Source: Methanobrevibacter ruminantium M1 (lineage in GTDB: Archaea > Methanobacteriota > Methanobacteria > Methanobacteriales > Methanobacteriaceae). Taken from it: a stretch of DNA of 64,000 nucleotides. The DNA lies in contig NC_013790.1 of assembly GCF_000024185.1 (NCBI RefSeq), forward strand, positions 558,001 through 622,000. The letters run 5' to 3'. Positions 28,453 to 37,889 of the stretch are shown piece after piece. Each line of letters starts with the position of its first letter. Within the stretch, counting starts at the first letter, position 1. A model generated the notes under the pieces. It saw only the letters and a program-made list of their open reading frames with translations, had not been told where the DNA came from and did no database searches. A program made the position numbers and the translations under genes.

Positions 28453-28853
28453 TTATTTTCCTCCAATCATAAATAAGAATTATAATGCTTGATTTGAATA
28501 ATTTAATTTTAATATTAATTGATTATATTTTAATTTATTAAATAATGTCAAGCTATATATAAATTATTTTTTTAATAGTTTTTAAATATTTTGTCGGCAA
28601 TTTGTTTTCTTTATGGATTTTGTAATTTTCATTGATATCTTTTTATTTTTTTTCTTTATGGATTTTGTAATTTCTGTAGTTTTGTTTTCTTTATGGATTT
28701 TGCTGTTTCAATGATATTTTTTCTTATGCTTTTTCTAATTTCTGATATTATTTTAGTTTATTCTTAATTCGCTTAACTTCGATTTTATTTAGGGCAATTT
28801 TTATAAAGGACTTTCTAAAGAATAATAATTATAATATTTTAATGAGGTTTTTT
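28453..28853. other. Spacer with three copies of an 18-base repeat
   Basis: Divergent promoter region between the aminotransferase and the metallophosphoesterase. TTTTCTTTATGGATTTTG occurs at about 28605, 28650 and 28685, embedded in longer imperfect repeats of 35-45 bases. TATA-like strings for both directions are present. No coding frame is convincing. Confidence 0.5.
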
Positions 28854-29954
28854 ATGAGTTTTAGAACAAAAAGAGTAATTATATCCACCTTATTAGTAAT
28901 GATATATGAATTCTTTCTGATGAAATATCTTTTTTTACTCTTTGGAGGATTGGATGACATTTATTTGCTTTTACTCACTATTTTATTCGGTATATTGAAT
29001 ATGGTTCCCATGTTCTTTGAGGAAAAGAAGTCAAGGCCTATTACAAGGCTTCTTGATACGATATCAGGATTTTGGATATGGATGTCTCTCTTTTACTTAT
29101 TTGTCATATTGATTATCTATATCGGAGGAGTCTATATTGATTGGCCGTTTTATATTATAGTCATTCTAGTTCTTCTTGTTCCATTATTGACAGTCTATTC
29201 CTATTTCCATGCACATAAGATCATTATTCATGAAAGGACAATCCAAATGGATAATATTAATGAGGATATCAACATTGCCCACCTTTCTGACGTTCATTTC
29301 GGCTCAACAAGGCATGATAAGATCATTAGGGATCTTTCTGATAAATTGAAGGAGCTTTCAGATTATTGTGACTTGGCAATTATCAGTGGAGACATTGTTG
29401 ATGGGTCCTCTGCTATTGAAGAGGATGATTTTCTACCTCTTAAGGATGTGAATATGCCTATAGTCTTTACACCAGGCAATCATGACTCATATCTGGATAT
29501 TGAGGACGTCTTTGGGGCATGCAGAAATGCAGGCATTATTGTTCTAGACGATGAGGGAATGGAATTCGGCAATCTTAATATATTTGGAATGACATTCATC
29601 TTTGGAATGACCCGCAAGTTTGAAGAGTTTGAAGTAGTCAGCACAGGTGTATTAGGGGATTTCGTTAAGGAAGATAAGGTGAATATTATCATTTTCCATG
29701 TTCCTAAAAACTGGGAGGACTTTTCTAAATTAGGATTTGACATTCAATTGTCTGGCCATACTCATGGAGGCCAGTTCCATCCACTTACTTGGATATGCGA
29801 TCTTATTTGGTATAACAGAGGTCTTTTTAAAGCTAATATTGGTGGCAAGGACAGGTATTTGCATGTTACTACTGGTGTAGGCTCTATGGATTATCCTTTT
29901 AGATGGGGTACTGATTCAGAGATAGTTGTTCTAAAATTAAGAAAGAATGATTAG
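28854..29954 (+). CDS. Membrane-anchored metallophosphoesterase
   Basis: A calcineurin-like phosphoesterase of 366 residues. The N-terminal ~125 residues contain about four transmembrane helices. The catalytic domain follows with all metal-binding motifs: IAHLSDVHFG (around residue 145), IISGDIVDG, FTPGNHDSY, and LSGHTHGGQFHP. This architecture matches the YaeI/YkuE-type family that acts on membrane lipids or cell-envelope phosphodiesters in bacteria; the archaeal substrate is unknown. ATG 28854 is preferred over 28842 because GAGG at 28844-28847 is correctly spaced. Confidence 0.88.
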   Translation: MSFRTKRVIISTLLVMIYEFFLMKYLFLLFGGLDDIYLLLLTILFGILNMVPMFFEEKKSRPITRLLDTISGFWIWMSLFYLFVILIIYIGGVYIDWPFYIIVILVLLVPLLTVYSYFHAHKIIIHERTIQMDNINEDINIAHLSDVHFGSTRHDKIIRDLSDKLKELSDYCDLAIISGDIVDGSSAIEEDDFLPLKDVNMPIVFTPGNHDSYLDIEDVFGACRNAGIIVLDDEGMEFGNLNIFGMTFIFGMTRKFEEFEVVSTGVLGDFVKEDKVNIIIFHVPKNWEDFSKLGFDIQLSGHTHGGQFHPLTWICDLIWYNRGLFKANIGGKDRYLHVTTGVGSMDYPFRWGTDSEIVVLKLRKND

Positions 29955-30088
29955 TTTAGATTGATAGTGAATTTAATGGATTGATTTAGGTAAATCATTA
30001 TTTAAATTGTCCTAATTATTATTAATTTTATTTATAATGCTTTTGAGTTATCGGAATTCTATTAGAAAAACATTAGGTATGTGTTGTT

Positions 30089-31354
30089 ATGCTTAAAAGA
30101 ACAGTTAAAAAGAATGGAGATGAATTATTTCCTCTTGGATTGGGAGCTATGCGACTTCCAACTAAAAACAATTCAATTGATAAGGATTTGGCTCGTGAAT
30201 TTATCCTTTATGCAATTGACAATGGAATAAATTATATAGACACTGCATATGCCTATCATGGTGGAGAAAGCGAGTCCTTTTTAGGAGATATATTGTCTTT
30301 AACTGATTCCGATGGAGTAAAATACAGGGATAAAGTCAAATTGTCCACCAAATCACCTTCTTGGATGGTAAGGTCAAGGGAGGACTTTGATGCCTTTTTA
30401 AATGAACAGTTAAGGCGACTTAAAACAGACTGCATTGATTATTATTATCTTCATACAATCGATTTAAGCATATTAGAGCGTCTTAAGGGATTGGGAGTTT
30501 ATGAGTTTCTAGAAAAAGCACGTTCAGAGGGAAAGATCAAGAATATTGGATTCTCCTATCATGGCGCACCTAATGAGTTCAATGACTTGATTGACGACTA
30601 TGATTGGGACATGGTTCTTGTTCAATACAATTATCTGGATGTGAATGCACAGGCAGGAATTCGCGGAATCAGATATGCATATGAGAATGATGTGGCTGTA
30701 TTCATTATGGAACCTTTAAAAGGAGGAATACTCGCTGGAGAATTGCCTAAGGAAGTTGATGGGCTGTTTAAAGGTGTCGATTCCAATAAGTCTTCAGTGG
30801 ATTGGGCTTTAAGTTGGGTCTTAAACCAAAAGGAAGTCACTTGCGTACTCTCTGGAATGGGTTCTATAGAGCAGATAAAGGAAAATATGAATATTGCAGA
30901 GAGAGTTGAAGTGGATTCATTGTCTGATGATGAATTGGCTGTATTGGAGAAGGCTCAAGGAATCTTCAATTCAATGATGAAAATAAATTGCACAGGCTGC
31001 GGCTATTGTCTTCCTTGCCCTAAGGGAGTAAACATTCCAGATTGCTTTAATATTTATAATGAGAAATATTTGTTTAATAAAAAAGCATTTGGACCTATTC
31101 CCGGTGCTATGGTGAATTATTATATGGTTGTTGGTGGAATAACCAATAAGCAGTCAAATGCAGGTCTTTGCAATCATTGCGGTAGGTGTAAAAGATTGTG
31201 TCCTCAGTCATTAGACATTCCAAGCCATTTAGATAGTGTAAAGTCTGAATTCGAGAAGTTTGGATTTAATTATCAGATTAAGTTTATTAGAAATATTGCA
31301 ATGCCTTCTATAAATAAGATATCTAAGGTATTTGATGTCTTTAAGCATTCTTAA
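30089..31354 (+). CDS. Aldo/keto reductase with C-terminal 4Fe-4S ferredoxin domain
   Basis: The protein (421 residues) has an AKR barrel in the first ~300 residues: LGLGAMRLPT, NYIDTAYAYHGGESE with the catalytic Tyr, the Lys in KLSTKSPS, and YYYLHTI with the His. The C-terminus holds two cysteine clusters, CTGCGYCLPCPKGVNIPDC and CNHCGRCKRLCPQSLDIPSH, for iron-sulfur clusters. It is common in anaerobes and methanogens; the substrate is unknown, and electrons may flow from ferredoxin rather than NAD(P)H (inference). ATG is preceded by AGGTATGTGTTGTT. Terminator-like T-runs follow at 31385. Confidence 0.9.
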   Translation: MLKRTVKKNGDELFPLGLGAMRLPTKNNSIDKDLAREFILYAIDNGINYIDTAYAYHGGESESFLGDILSLTDSDGVKYRDKVKLSTKSPSWMVRSREDFDAFLNEQLRRLKTDCIDYYYLHTIDLSILERLKGLGVYEFLEKARSEGKIKNIGFSYHGAPNEFNDLIDDYDWDMVLVQYNYLDVNAQAGIRGIRYAYENDVAVFIMEPLKGGILAGELPKEVDGLFKGVDSNKSSVDWALSWVLNQKEVTCVLSGMGSIEQIKENMNIAERVEVDSLSDDELAVLEKAQGIFNSMMKINCTGCGYCLPCPKGVNIPDCFNIYNEKYLFNKKAFGPIPGAMVNYYMVVGGITNKQSNAGLCNHCGRCKRLCPQSLDIPSHLDSVKSEFEKFGFNYQIKFIRNIAMPSINKISKVFDVFKHS

Positions 31355-31510
31355 TTGTTATAATGTATTTTGAAGTTTAGCTTCTTTTTTTAACTATTCT
31401 TAATAGTTTATGCTTTAATCTAACCTTTTTTTTTATTTATAGGGATAAGAACCCCTATAAATTTATTTAATTTTAATTTTTACTTATTTTATTTTTAGTT
31501 TCAGTTCTAC

Positions 31511-31542
31511 TTATTTTATTGTAAGTTTTGAACTTTCACTTA
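31511..31542 (-). pseudogene. Remnant of an adhesin 3' end
   Basis: The 26 bases at 31511-31536 repeat exactly the end of the adjacent adhesin gene (31570-31595), which encodes SSKLTIK and the TAA stop on the minus strand. The flanking bases (CACTTATTTTT) also resemble the codons before it in the second adhesin (KISKSEKLTIK). So it looks like the last codons of another, mostly deleted adhesin gene. Confidence 0.7.
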
Positions 31543-31569
31543 TTTTTATAGAGGGTTTTAGAGTTCTGT

Positions 31570-34500
31570 TTATTTTATTGTAAGTTTTGAACTTTTAGTT
31601 ACCTTCTTATAAGTACTGTCTCCTCCAAACTGAACTGTAAAACTATAAGTTCCTTTTTTGCTTAAAGAGACCTTTACACTTGCTAAACCTTTACTGTTTG
31701 TATTTGCAGTGTATACCTTTCCATTAAGTGTAAAACTAATCTTCTTGCCTGCAAGGACATGTCCTCTAGATGATTTAAGAGTAGCAGTCAAAGTCTTGGT
31801 CTTTGCACTTGATTTATATGTTTTAGCACTTGTGCTTAAGACTGGAATCTGTTCAGTCACATTGATTAAAGCAACATTAAAGCTTCCCTTATAATAATCA
31901 TCTCCTAAGAATGCTATTGCAAAGGTATAATGGTTGACATATTTTAAGTTGATTTGAAGCCTTGCCTCTCCTGTTTCATTTGTTGTTCTATTGTATTTGA
32001 CTCCATTAAATCCAATAAAGACTTGTTTGCCAGATAATGGTTTTCCATCTTCATCCAACAATTGGAAGCGGAAATATTCTCCAATACGTCCTTCTATATT
32101 TGAATCAAAAGCAATTGTATTCATGTTTGTGTATTTGAATGTTGTATTTATTCTATTTATTCTCACACTTGCACTTGCATTTGATCCTGTATAGTTCTCA
32201 TTTCCCGCAAAGACTATGATTGCCTTATAAGTGTCTGGAACTAGATCTTTAGTTGAAACTTTGATTTGTCCTGAAGAATCTGTAGTGTAGTTCTTTTTGC
32301 CGTTTAAGTCAACAGACACTTTAAAACCACTTAATGGATTTTTCTTGCTGTCTTTTAAACTAATAACTAGGTTCTGATTGTCTCCATATCTTGCAGTGAC
32401 ATTGCTTGCAGTCAATTTGCCGGAAATTTTATTTACAGTTATTTTCGCTGTAGCATTTGATTTTTCGTAAATTTCGTTTCCTTCAAATCTAATCATTGCT
32501 GTATGGTTTTTTGCAGGTAAACTGCTTGTTGGAACTTTTATTTGCCCATCAGAATTAGTAGTGTAATTTTTAATACCCTCTAATTCAACTGAGATACTTG
32601 CATTATGGATAGGCTTATTATCTTTGTCTTTTAGGCTAACTGTCAAATATTTATCTTCCTTATAGTTTACTGTCATGTCTGTTCCATTTAAAATGCTTGG
32701 AATTTTTAATATTTCTATATCTGATTCTGTGCTGGCCTTGTTATAGTTTCCATTGCCTTCAAATGTGATCTTTGCTGTGTAATTGTTAGGAATCAATCCT
32801 TTTATTTCCACTATTGCTTGTCCATTATCATCTGTTGTATAATTATTCATTCCGTTCAGGTCAACAGTTAGTTCAACCCCGCTTACTGGGTCTCCATTGA
32901 CGTCTTTTAGTCTAATCACCAATTCTTTAGTTATATTATAGATTGTTGTGATATTATTTGCAGTTATTTCTGTATTTAGCTTATTCACTATTAGTCTTAC
33001 ACTTGCATTTGAAAATCTGTAGCTTTCATCTCCTTCATAGATGATCTTTGCTATGTATTCATTTGAATCCAATCCTTTTGTTGGGACTTTTATCTCTCCC
33101 TTTGAATTAGTTGTATAGTTATTTGTGCCATTAAGTTCAACAATCAGCTTTGCATTGGCTATCGGTTTTCCTGTGAGGTCGGTTAATCTTGCTATGATGT
33201 AGTCATCCTTTTTATAATCTGTTGTTAGGTTTTCTGCTGTTATTTTGGTCCTTATTTTATTACTTGAAATTACATATACACTTGCATTGGAATCAAGATG
33301 GTTTTCATCTCCTTGGAATCTTATTAGGATGTTTGCAGTTCCTTCCTTAATTGTATTTATTTCCCCTGTCTTTGAATCTACTTCGACTGCGCTTCCATCT
33401 GACTTGAAGCTTATGTTTCCAATGTCCTCTGGGTTAGTTATGTATTGGCCTTCATCATCTATAACATAGAAAGTGTAGTTGACTTTTGAGTTCTCTCCTA
33501 TGCCTAGGTCTATTGTGTCATTTGTTGGAACTATTTTTGTTCCTGCCTTATTCACTATAAGGCTTTCGCTTATGTTCTCCTCTAGGAATGACCTATCTCC
33601 TGAATATTCTATTCTTACGTTGTAACTGTCCCTATTTATGACTCCAAGGAATATTGTCTTGTTCAGGGTCATGTTTTCAAAGAGGTATTCATTATTTTCT
33701 CCCATTAGTCTTATTGTGACATTTCCTCCTGCAAAGTCATTGTAATTAAGCTTGATTGATGCATTTCTGCTATAGTTTATCTCTTTAGTATCCATTGCAA
33801 TTTTTGAGGATACTCTCCTGTTTGTTAGATTTATGCTGTATCCACTCTTATCTATTGCTCCTCTTATTGTATCTCTTCCCCCTTCTATTGCAGTATAGTT
33901 TATCGGCTCATTGAAACTGGCGCTTGTCTTGTCAAATCTTCCCCTTTCTGCACTTAAGTTTAGCTTGGTGTCTGTTATTAGGGAATTGTCATATTCACTT
34001 ATCAATATTCCGTCATAGGAATATAATTTAAATAAGATTTGGGAGCTTTCAAAGGCATTCACTATTTTTGGATTTGCTGTTCCATTTAAAAATAGCCAAT
34101 CACTAAGGGTTACATTTGGGCTATTGTCATATTCGAAGCTAGTGTTTGGATTCAAATTATAATTGCTTGCATTGTTTCCAAACCAATTATTGCTTCCGTT
34201 GAAAGTTCTGACATTGTCGAAATAGATTTCACTATTCTTATTGTTTAAGATGATGTTATAGTTAAGATTTGAAGAATATCCCTCATAGTAGATTGCTCCC
34301 CCATGATTTGCATTATTGTTGGCGATTGTGTTTAGGCTTATTATTCCCTTATATCTATCCCAGTAGATTGCTCCTCCATTGTCGGATGCATTGTTGTTTT
34401 TTATTGTATTGTTTATTATCATTGCATAATCCATGCTGACGTAAAGTGCTCCTCCATCGTAGGATGCAATGTTGCTTTCCATTGTATTGTTGATTATGCT

Positions 34501-36117
34501 TACATTATTTCCATAGCAAAGTATTCCTCCTCCGCTATATCCGCTGTTGTTTGTGAATGTGTTGTTTATTATCTCTCCACTAGTTATTATTATGCTGATG
34601 GCTCCTCCTCTGTAGGATGCGTTGTTGTTTGTGAATGTGTTGTTTATTATCTCTCCTATCTCTCCTCTTATGCTGATAGCCCCTCCTTCTTCAGAGGCGT
34701 AGTTGTTTTTGAATGTGTTGTTTATTATTCTTCCTATTTCTCCTTCCCAGAGAATGGCGCCTCCATTGTCGTCGGATGCAATGTTGCTTTCCATTGTATT
34801 GTTGATCATGCTTAGATTATCTGCATAGCAGATCATTCCGCCTCCTTTATATCCGCTGTTGTTTGTGAATGTGTTGTTTATTATCTCTCCACTGCTTGCT
34901 ATTAGGTAGATGGCGCCTCCATCGTAGGATGCGCTGTTGTTTGTGAATGTGTTGTTTATTATTATTCCTCTCTCTACTGTTATGGTGATGGCACCTCCTC
35001 CATCGAATGCGCTGTTGTTTTTGAATGTGTTGTTTATTATTCTTCCATTGTCTCCTTCCCAGAGAATGGCGCCTCCATTATATCCGCTGTTGTTTGTGAA
35101 ATTGCTTTGAATCAGGGTTCCGTCAGCTCCTTTCCAGTATATGGCTCCTCCGTCACTGTCGTAGGTGTCCTCATATCCATTTCCGTTTATAAGGGAAATA
35201 TTATTTATTGTGACATTGTCTCCATTTATATTGAAGATGCGTGAGGAGTTTAATCCGTTTATTGTAAATCCGTTTCCATTAATGATTAGGCTGCGGTTGA
35301 CATTGATTCCCTCTTTAAATTCAAAGTCTATATCATCATGATATGTGTAATTTCCGCTTATATTGATTTCATTATTGCTGTTGTTGTTGATGAGTTGGTT
35401 CAAGTCATAGAATGTGGTTCCGTCAGTGACTAAAAACTCCATTATTTCAAATTCTGAATCTATATTTGCAATATTTCCGATTATTCTCTCAACATTGATG
35501 ATTTCTGTTTCATATATTGTTGTTTTTCCTAAAAGATTACTGTTCGGATTTAAGATTCCATGCTCTGCATGTGCTGTTAGATTGAATGGAAGCTTTCTAT
35601 CATCATAGTTGCTTATTTTCTTTGTATTCTTATTGAAAGAGGATAGGGTAAATGTGATTTCAAAGCTGATCGGATTCTCCAGTGAGACCTGGTTGCTTTC
35701 TCCATTTAGGAATATCCAATTTGTGCAGCCTTCATATGGCACCTCATCATAGTTCAGCAGAGTGTTTCCAAACCAGTTATCGTGTATATTGCTTTTAGGG
35801 GAATTGTTTAGATATATTTTATTGCCTTCAGTGTTTAGGATAATGTTTTGATTAATCTCTATCTCTGAGATGTACAATCCTATTGCTGTTCCATAATTGG
35901 CATGACTTTCAGTGATTATGGACTTTTCTAAGCTTCCATTTGCAAGGGAGAATTGAACTGCCCCTCCTAAATCTGCAGTGTTGTTTGTAAATATGCAATT
36001 GGAGATGTTTCCGGATTCATAGACGTTTATTGCACCTCCGCTTTTTTCGGCAAGGTTATCTATGAAGGTGCAGTTGGAAACGGAGGCATTCCTTTCAATG
36101 TAAATGGCTCCCCTCCT
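31570..36117 (-). CDS. Adhesin-like protein, 3' part (after frameshift)
   Basis: This frame is open from 36117 (just after a TAA at 36118-36120) down to a stop at 31570. It starts in the middle of a beta-helix region, with GGAIYIERNASVSNCTF directly continuing the pattern of the upstream part. Residues up to about 650 consist of short GGAI/NNTF/NNT repeats, typical of a parallel beta-helix (Chlamydia PMP-like). The rest has about eight Ig-like repeats of 90 residues, each with NYTTxxxGQIKV and TAxIxFEGNxxY motifs. It has no start codon with a ribosome binding site, except a TTG at 35877. It is almost surely part of the gene that begins at 37451. Confidence 0.85.
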   Translation of the reverse strand, partial: RRGAIYIERNASVSNCTFIDNLAEKSGGAINVYESGNISNCIFTNNTADLGGAVQFSLANGSLEKSIITESHANYGTAIGLYISEIEINQNIILNTEGNKIYLNNSPKSNIHDNWFGNTLLNYDEVPYEGCTNWIFLNGESNQVSLENPISFEITFTLSSFNKNTKKISNYDDRKLPFNLTAHAEHGILNPNSNLLGKTTIYETEIINVERIIGNIANIDSEFEIMEFLVTDGTTFYDLNQLINNNSNNEINISGNYTYHDDIDFEFKEGINVNRSLIINGNGFTINGLNSSRIFNINGDNVTINNISLINGNGYEDTYDSDGGAIYWKGADGTLIQSNFTNNSGYNGGAILWEGDNGRIINNTFKNNSAFDGGGAITITVERGIIINNTFTNNSASYDGGAIYLIASSGEIINNTFTNNSGYKGGGMICYADNLSMINNTMESNIASDDNGGAILWEGEIGRIINNTFKNNYASEEGGAISIRGEIGEIINNTFTNNNASYRGGAISIIITSGEIINNTFTNNSGYSGGGILCYGNNVSIINNTMESNIASYDGGALYVSMDYAMIINNTIKNNNASDNGGAIYWDRYKGIISLNTIANNNANHGGAIYYEGYSSNLNYNIILNNKNSEIYFDNVRTFNGSNNWFGNNASNYNLNPNTSFEYDNSPNVTLSDWLFLNGTANPKIVNAFESSQILFKLYSYDGILISEYDNSLITDTKLNLSAERGRFDKTSASFNEPINYTAIEGGRDTIRGAIDKSGYSINLTNRRVSSKIAMDTKEINYSRNASIKLNYNDFAGGNVTIRLMGENNEYLFENMTLNKTIFLGVINRDSYNVRIEYSGDRSFLEENISESLIVNKAGTKIVPTNDTIDLGIGENSKVNYTFYVIDDEGQYITNPEDIGNISFKSDGSAVEVDSKTGEINTIKEGTANILIRFQGDENHLDSNASVYVISSNKIRTKITAENLTTDYKKDDYIIARLTDLTGKPIANAKLIVELNGTNNYTTNSKGEIKVPTKGLDSNEYIAKIIYEGDESYRFSNASVRLIVNKLNTEITANNITTIYNITKELVIRLKDVNGDPVSGVELTVDLNGMNNYTTDDNGQAIVEIKGLIPNNYTAKITFEGNGNYNKASTESDIEILKIPSILNGTDMTVNYKEDKYLTVSLKDKDNKPIHNASISVELEGIKNYTTNSDGQIKVPTSSLPAKNHTAMIRFEGNEIYEKSNATAKITVNKISGKLTASNVTARYGDNQNLVISLKDSKKNPLSGFKVSVDLNGKKNYTTDSSGQIKVSTKDLVPDTYKAIIVFAGNENYTGSNASASVRINRINTTFKYTNMNTIAFDSNIEGRIGEYFRFQLLDEDGKPLSGKQVFIGFNGVKYNRTTNETGEARLQINLKYVNHYTFAIAFLGDDYYKGSFNVALINVTEQIPVLSTSAKTYKSSAKTKTLTATLKSSRGHVLAGKKISFTLNGKVYTANTNSKGLASVKVSLSKKGTYSFTVQFGGDSTYKKVTKSSKLTIK

Positions 36118-37451
36118 TTATAAAATCTCAATCCATCTGATTCGTCGTTTAAAGCAATATTGCCTATGAATGTACAGTCTCTTACTGTTCCTCCTTTCTG
36201 TAAATAGATTGCGCCCCCTCCTTTCATTATTCTCTCTTCAATTTTGGATTGGGCTGTGTTGTTTTGGAAAATGCAGTTATTGAGTATCTCTACTTGAGGA
36301 CAATAGATTGCGCCGCCAGAACCTTTTGCAGTGTTAAATGTGAAATTGCAGTTATTTTCTATCCTTCCGCCATAGTTAAGCCAAAATAGGGCTCCTCCCT
36401 CTTGGCCTCCAGTATTGTTATGGAAGGTGCAACCATCTTTTATGGTGGCTCCGCCGGTATGGAAAAACATTGCCCCTCCCTTTTGGGCTTCGTTTCCAAT
36501 GAAATTGCAGTTTATTATGGTGCCGTCATCCCCTTGTCCATTGCTATAATAATCTGTTAGATTTGTATTTCCCCAAAAGATGGCTCCTCCAGATGTTGCC
36601 ATATTGTCTGTAAAGTTACAGTTGCTGATATTTCCATTTTTTCCAAGCCATAGGATGGCTCCTCCCTTGTCAGATTTTCCATTTGCAAAATTGACGTTTG
36701 TAATGGTCACATTGTCTGCAGTGATTATGAAGATTCGTCCTTCATCCAATCCGTTTATTGTAATGCCGTTTCCATTCAGCTTTAAGCTGCGGTTGATGTA
36801 TATCCCATTTATAAATCCGGAATCTGCGCTGGAATTAAATGTGTAATTGCTATCTAATGTGATTTCACTATTGCTGTTATTGTTTATGGTCTGATTTAAG
36901 AGCCAGAATGAGGATCCTTCTATATTTGTGGTTTTTATCACTTCAATGGATTGGTCATTGGAATTTTCAACCATTAATCGGGCTTTATATGTTTTTGGAT
37001 TCAAGTCAATCGGCAGGCTTCCCTCATCCCTTAAGATGTGGGATGTTGTAAGATTTGAGGAACTTAATATTTCAGTGTCAATGTAGGTGCAGTCCTCTTC
37101 CAAGAGGACATAATCGCAATTTAGGCTAATTGTATGGTTGTTGGGGTTGTCTATGTTTATTAGATTATTTAGATTGGTGAATGAGTCTGTTTCTTCATCT
37201 TTAAGACTTGTTTTCTTATTTTCCTTAGAAATAACTTTGTTGTCTTCTAGGCTAATTTCTTTATTGGTGCTTGATTCCACTATTTCTTTAGTCTTAGTTA
37301 TCGAAAGATCCTGATTTGTTTCTTCTAAAACTAGTCCTTGATTATTGTCTTGGCTAATAGGGTCATTTGCATCAGATGCAGCAACTGCAGAGACACTGAT
37401 TATGCAAATAAGAGCTATTAGCAGAATAAATAAATATTTTTTGAATTTCAT
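36060..37451 (-). CDS. Adhesin-like protein, 5' part (before frameshift)
   Basis: The ATG at 37451, after a GGGGAAG site on the minus strand, opens with a signal peptide, MKFKKYLFILLIALICIISVS, ending at AVAAS. A Ser/Thr/Asn-rich region is next, then beta-helix repeats (GGAILWLGKNGNISNCNF, GGAMFF, GGGAIYLQ). After FYKGG the frame runs into out-of-frame residues and stops at 36060. Adding one G to the GGGG run at 36110-36113 joins it to the other frame and gives one protein of about 1960 residues. The gene is inactive, phase-variable or mis-sequenced here. Adhesin-like proteins probably contact host or partner cells. Confidence 0.88.
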   Translation of the reverse strand: MKFKKYLFILLIALICIISVSAVAASDANDPISQDNNQGLVLEETNQDLSITKTKEIVESSTNKEISLEDNKVISKENKKTSLKDEETDSFTNLNNLINIDNPNNHTISLNCDYVLLEEDCTYIDTEILSSSNLTTSHILRDEGSLPIDLNPKTYKARLMVENSNDQSIEVIKTTNIEGSSFWLLNQTINNNSNSEITLDSNYTFNSSADSGFINGIYINRSLKLNGNGITINGLDEGRIFIITADNVTITNVNFANGKSDKGGAILWLGKNGNISNCNFTDNMATSGGAIFWGNTNLTDYYSNGQGDDGTIINCNFIGNEAQKGGAMFFHTGGATIKDGCTFHNNTGGQEGGALFWLNYGGRIENNCNFTFNTAKGSGGAIYCPQVEILNNCIFQNNTAQSKIEERIMKGGGAIYLQKGGTVRDCTFIGNIALNDESDGLRFYKGGEPFTLKGMPPFPTAPS

Positions 37452-37889
37452 TTAGACGCTTCCCCATATATTAGTCCTTAAATATTAATAGTTCTATTTA
37501 AAAAATTATTTAATTATTTCTAATTTTTTATTGTTTTATTAATAGTTAACTAGGATTAGTGTTTTTTAGTTGTTTTGGTTCTAGAAGGAGTAGTTTTTAG
37601 TTTTATTTATGAGGGCTTGTTTGTTAAAGTAAAAAAAGAATGTAGGTTATGTAATAAGAAGAATAATAATTTTAAAAAGGGTTTTATTAAAATAGTAAAA
37701 GATTATTTTTTTTATTAAATTAGTTAGTGGTTTAAAAAGGGTTTTATTAAAATAGTAAAAGATTATTTTTTTTATTAAATTAGTTAGTGGTTTAAAAAGG
37801 GTTTTATTAAAATAAAAAAAGATTCTAGCTTCTATTATAAATAAAAGCTAGATTTAAATATAATTTTATAGAATTTAAAGACTTTAGGC
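37452..37889. repeat. Spacer between adhesins with 60-bp tandem repeat and hairpin
   Basis: Two identical 60-base units (start GTTTTATTAAAATAGTAAAA) fill 37681-37740 and 37741-37800, followed by a partial third. An imperfect hairpin (TCTAGCTT at 37824, AAGCTAGA up to 37852) then lies next to the 3' end of the second adhesin, where it is its likely terminator on the minus strand. The rest holds the promoter of the first adhesin. Confidence 0.85.
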
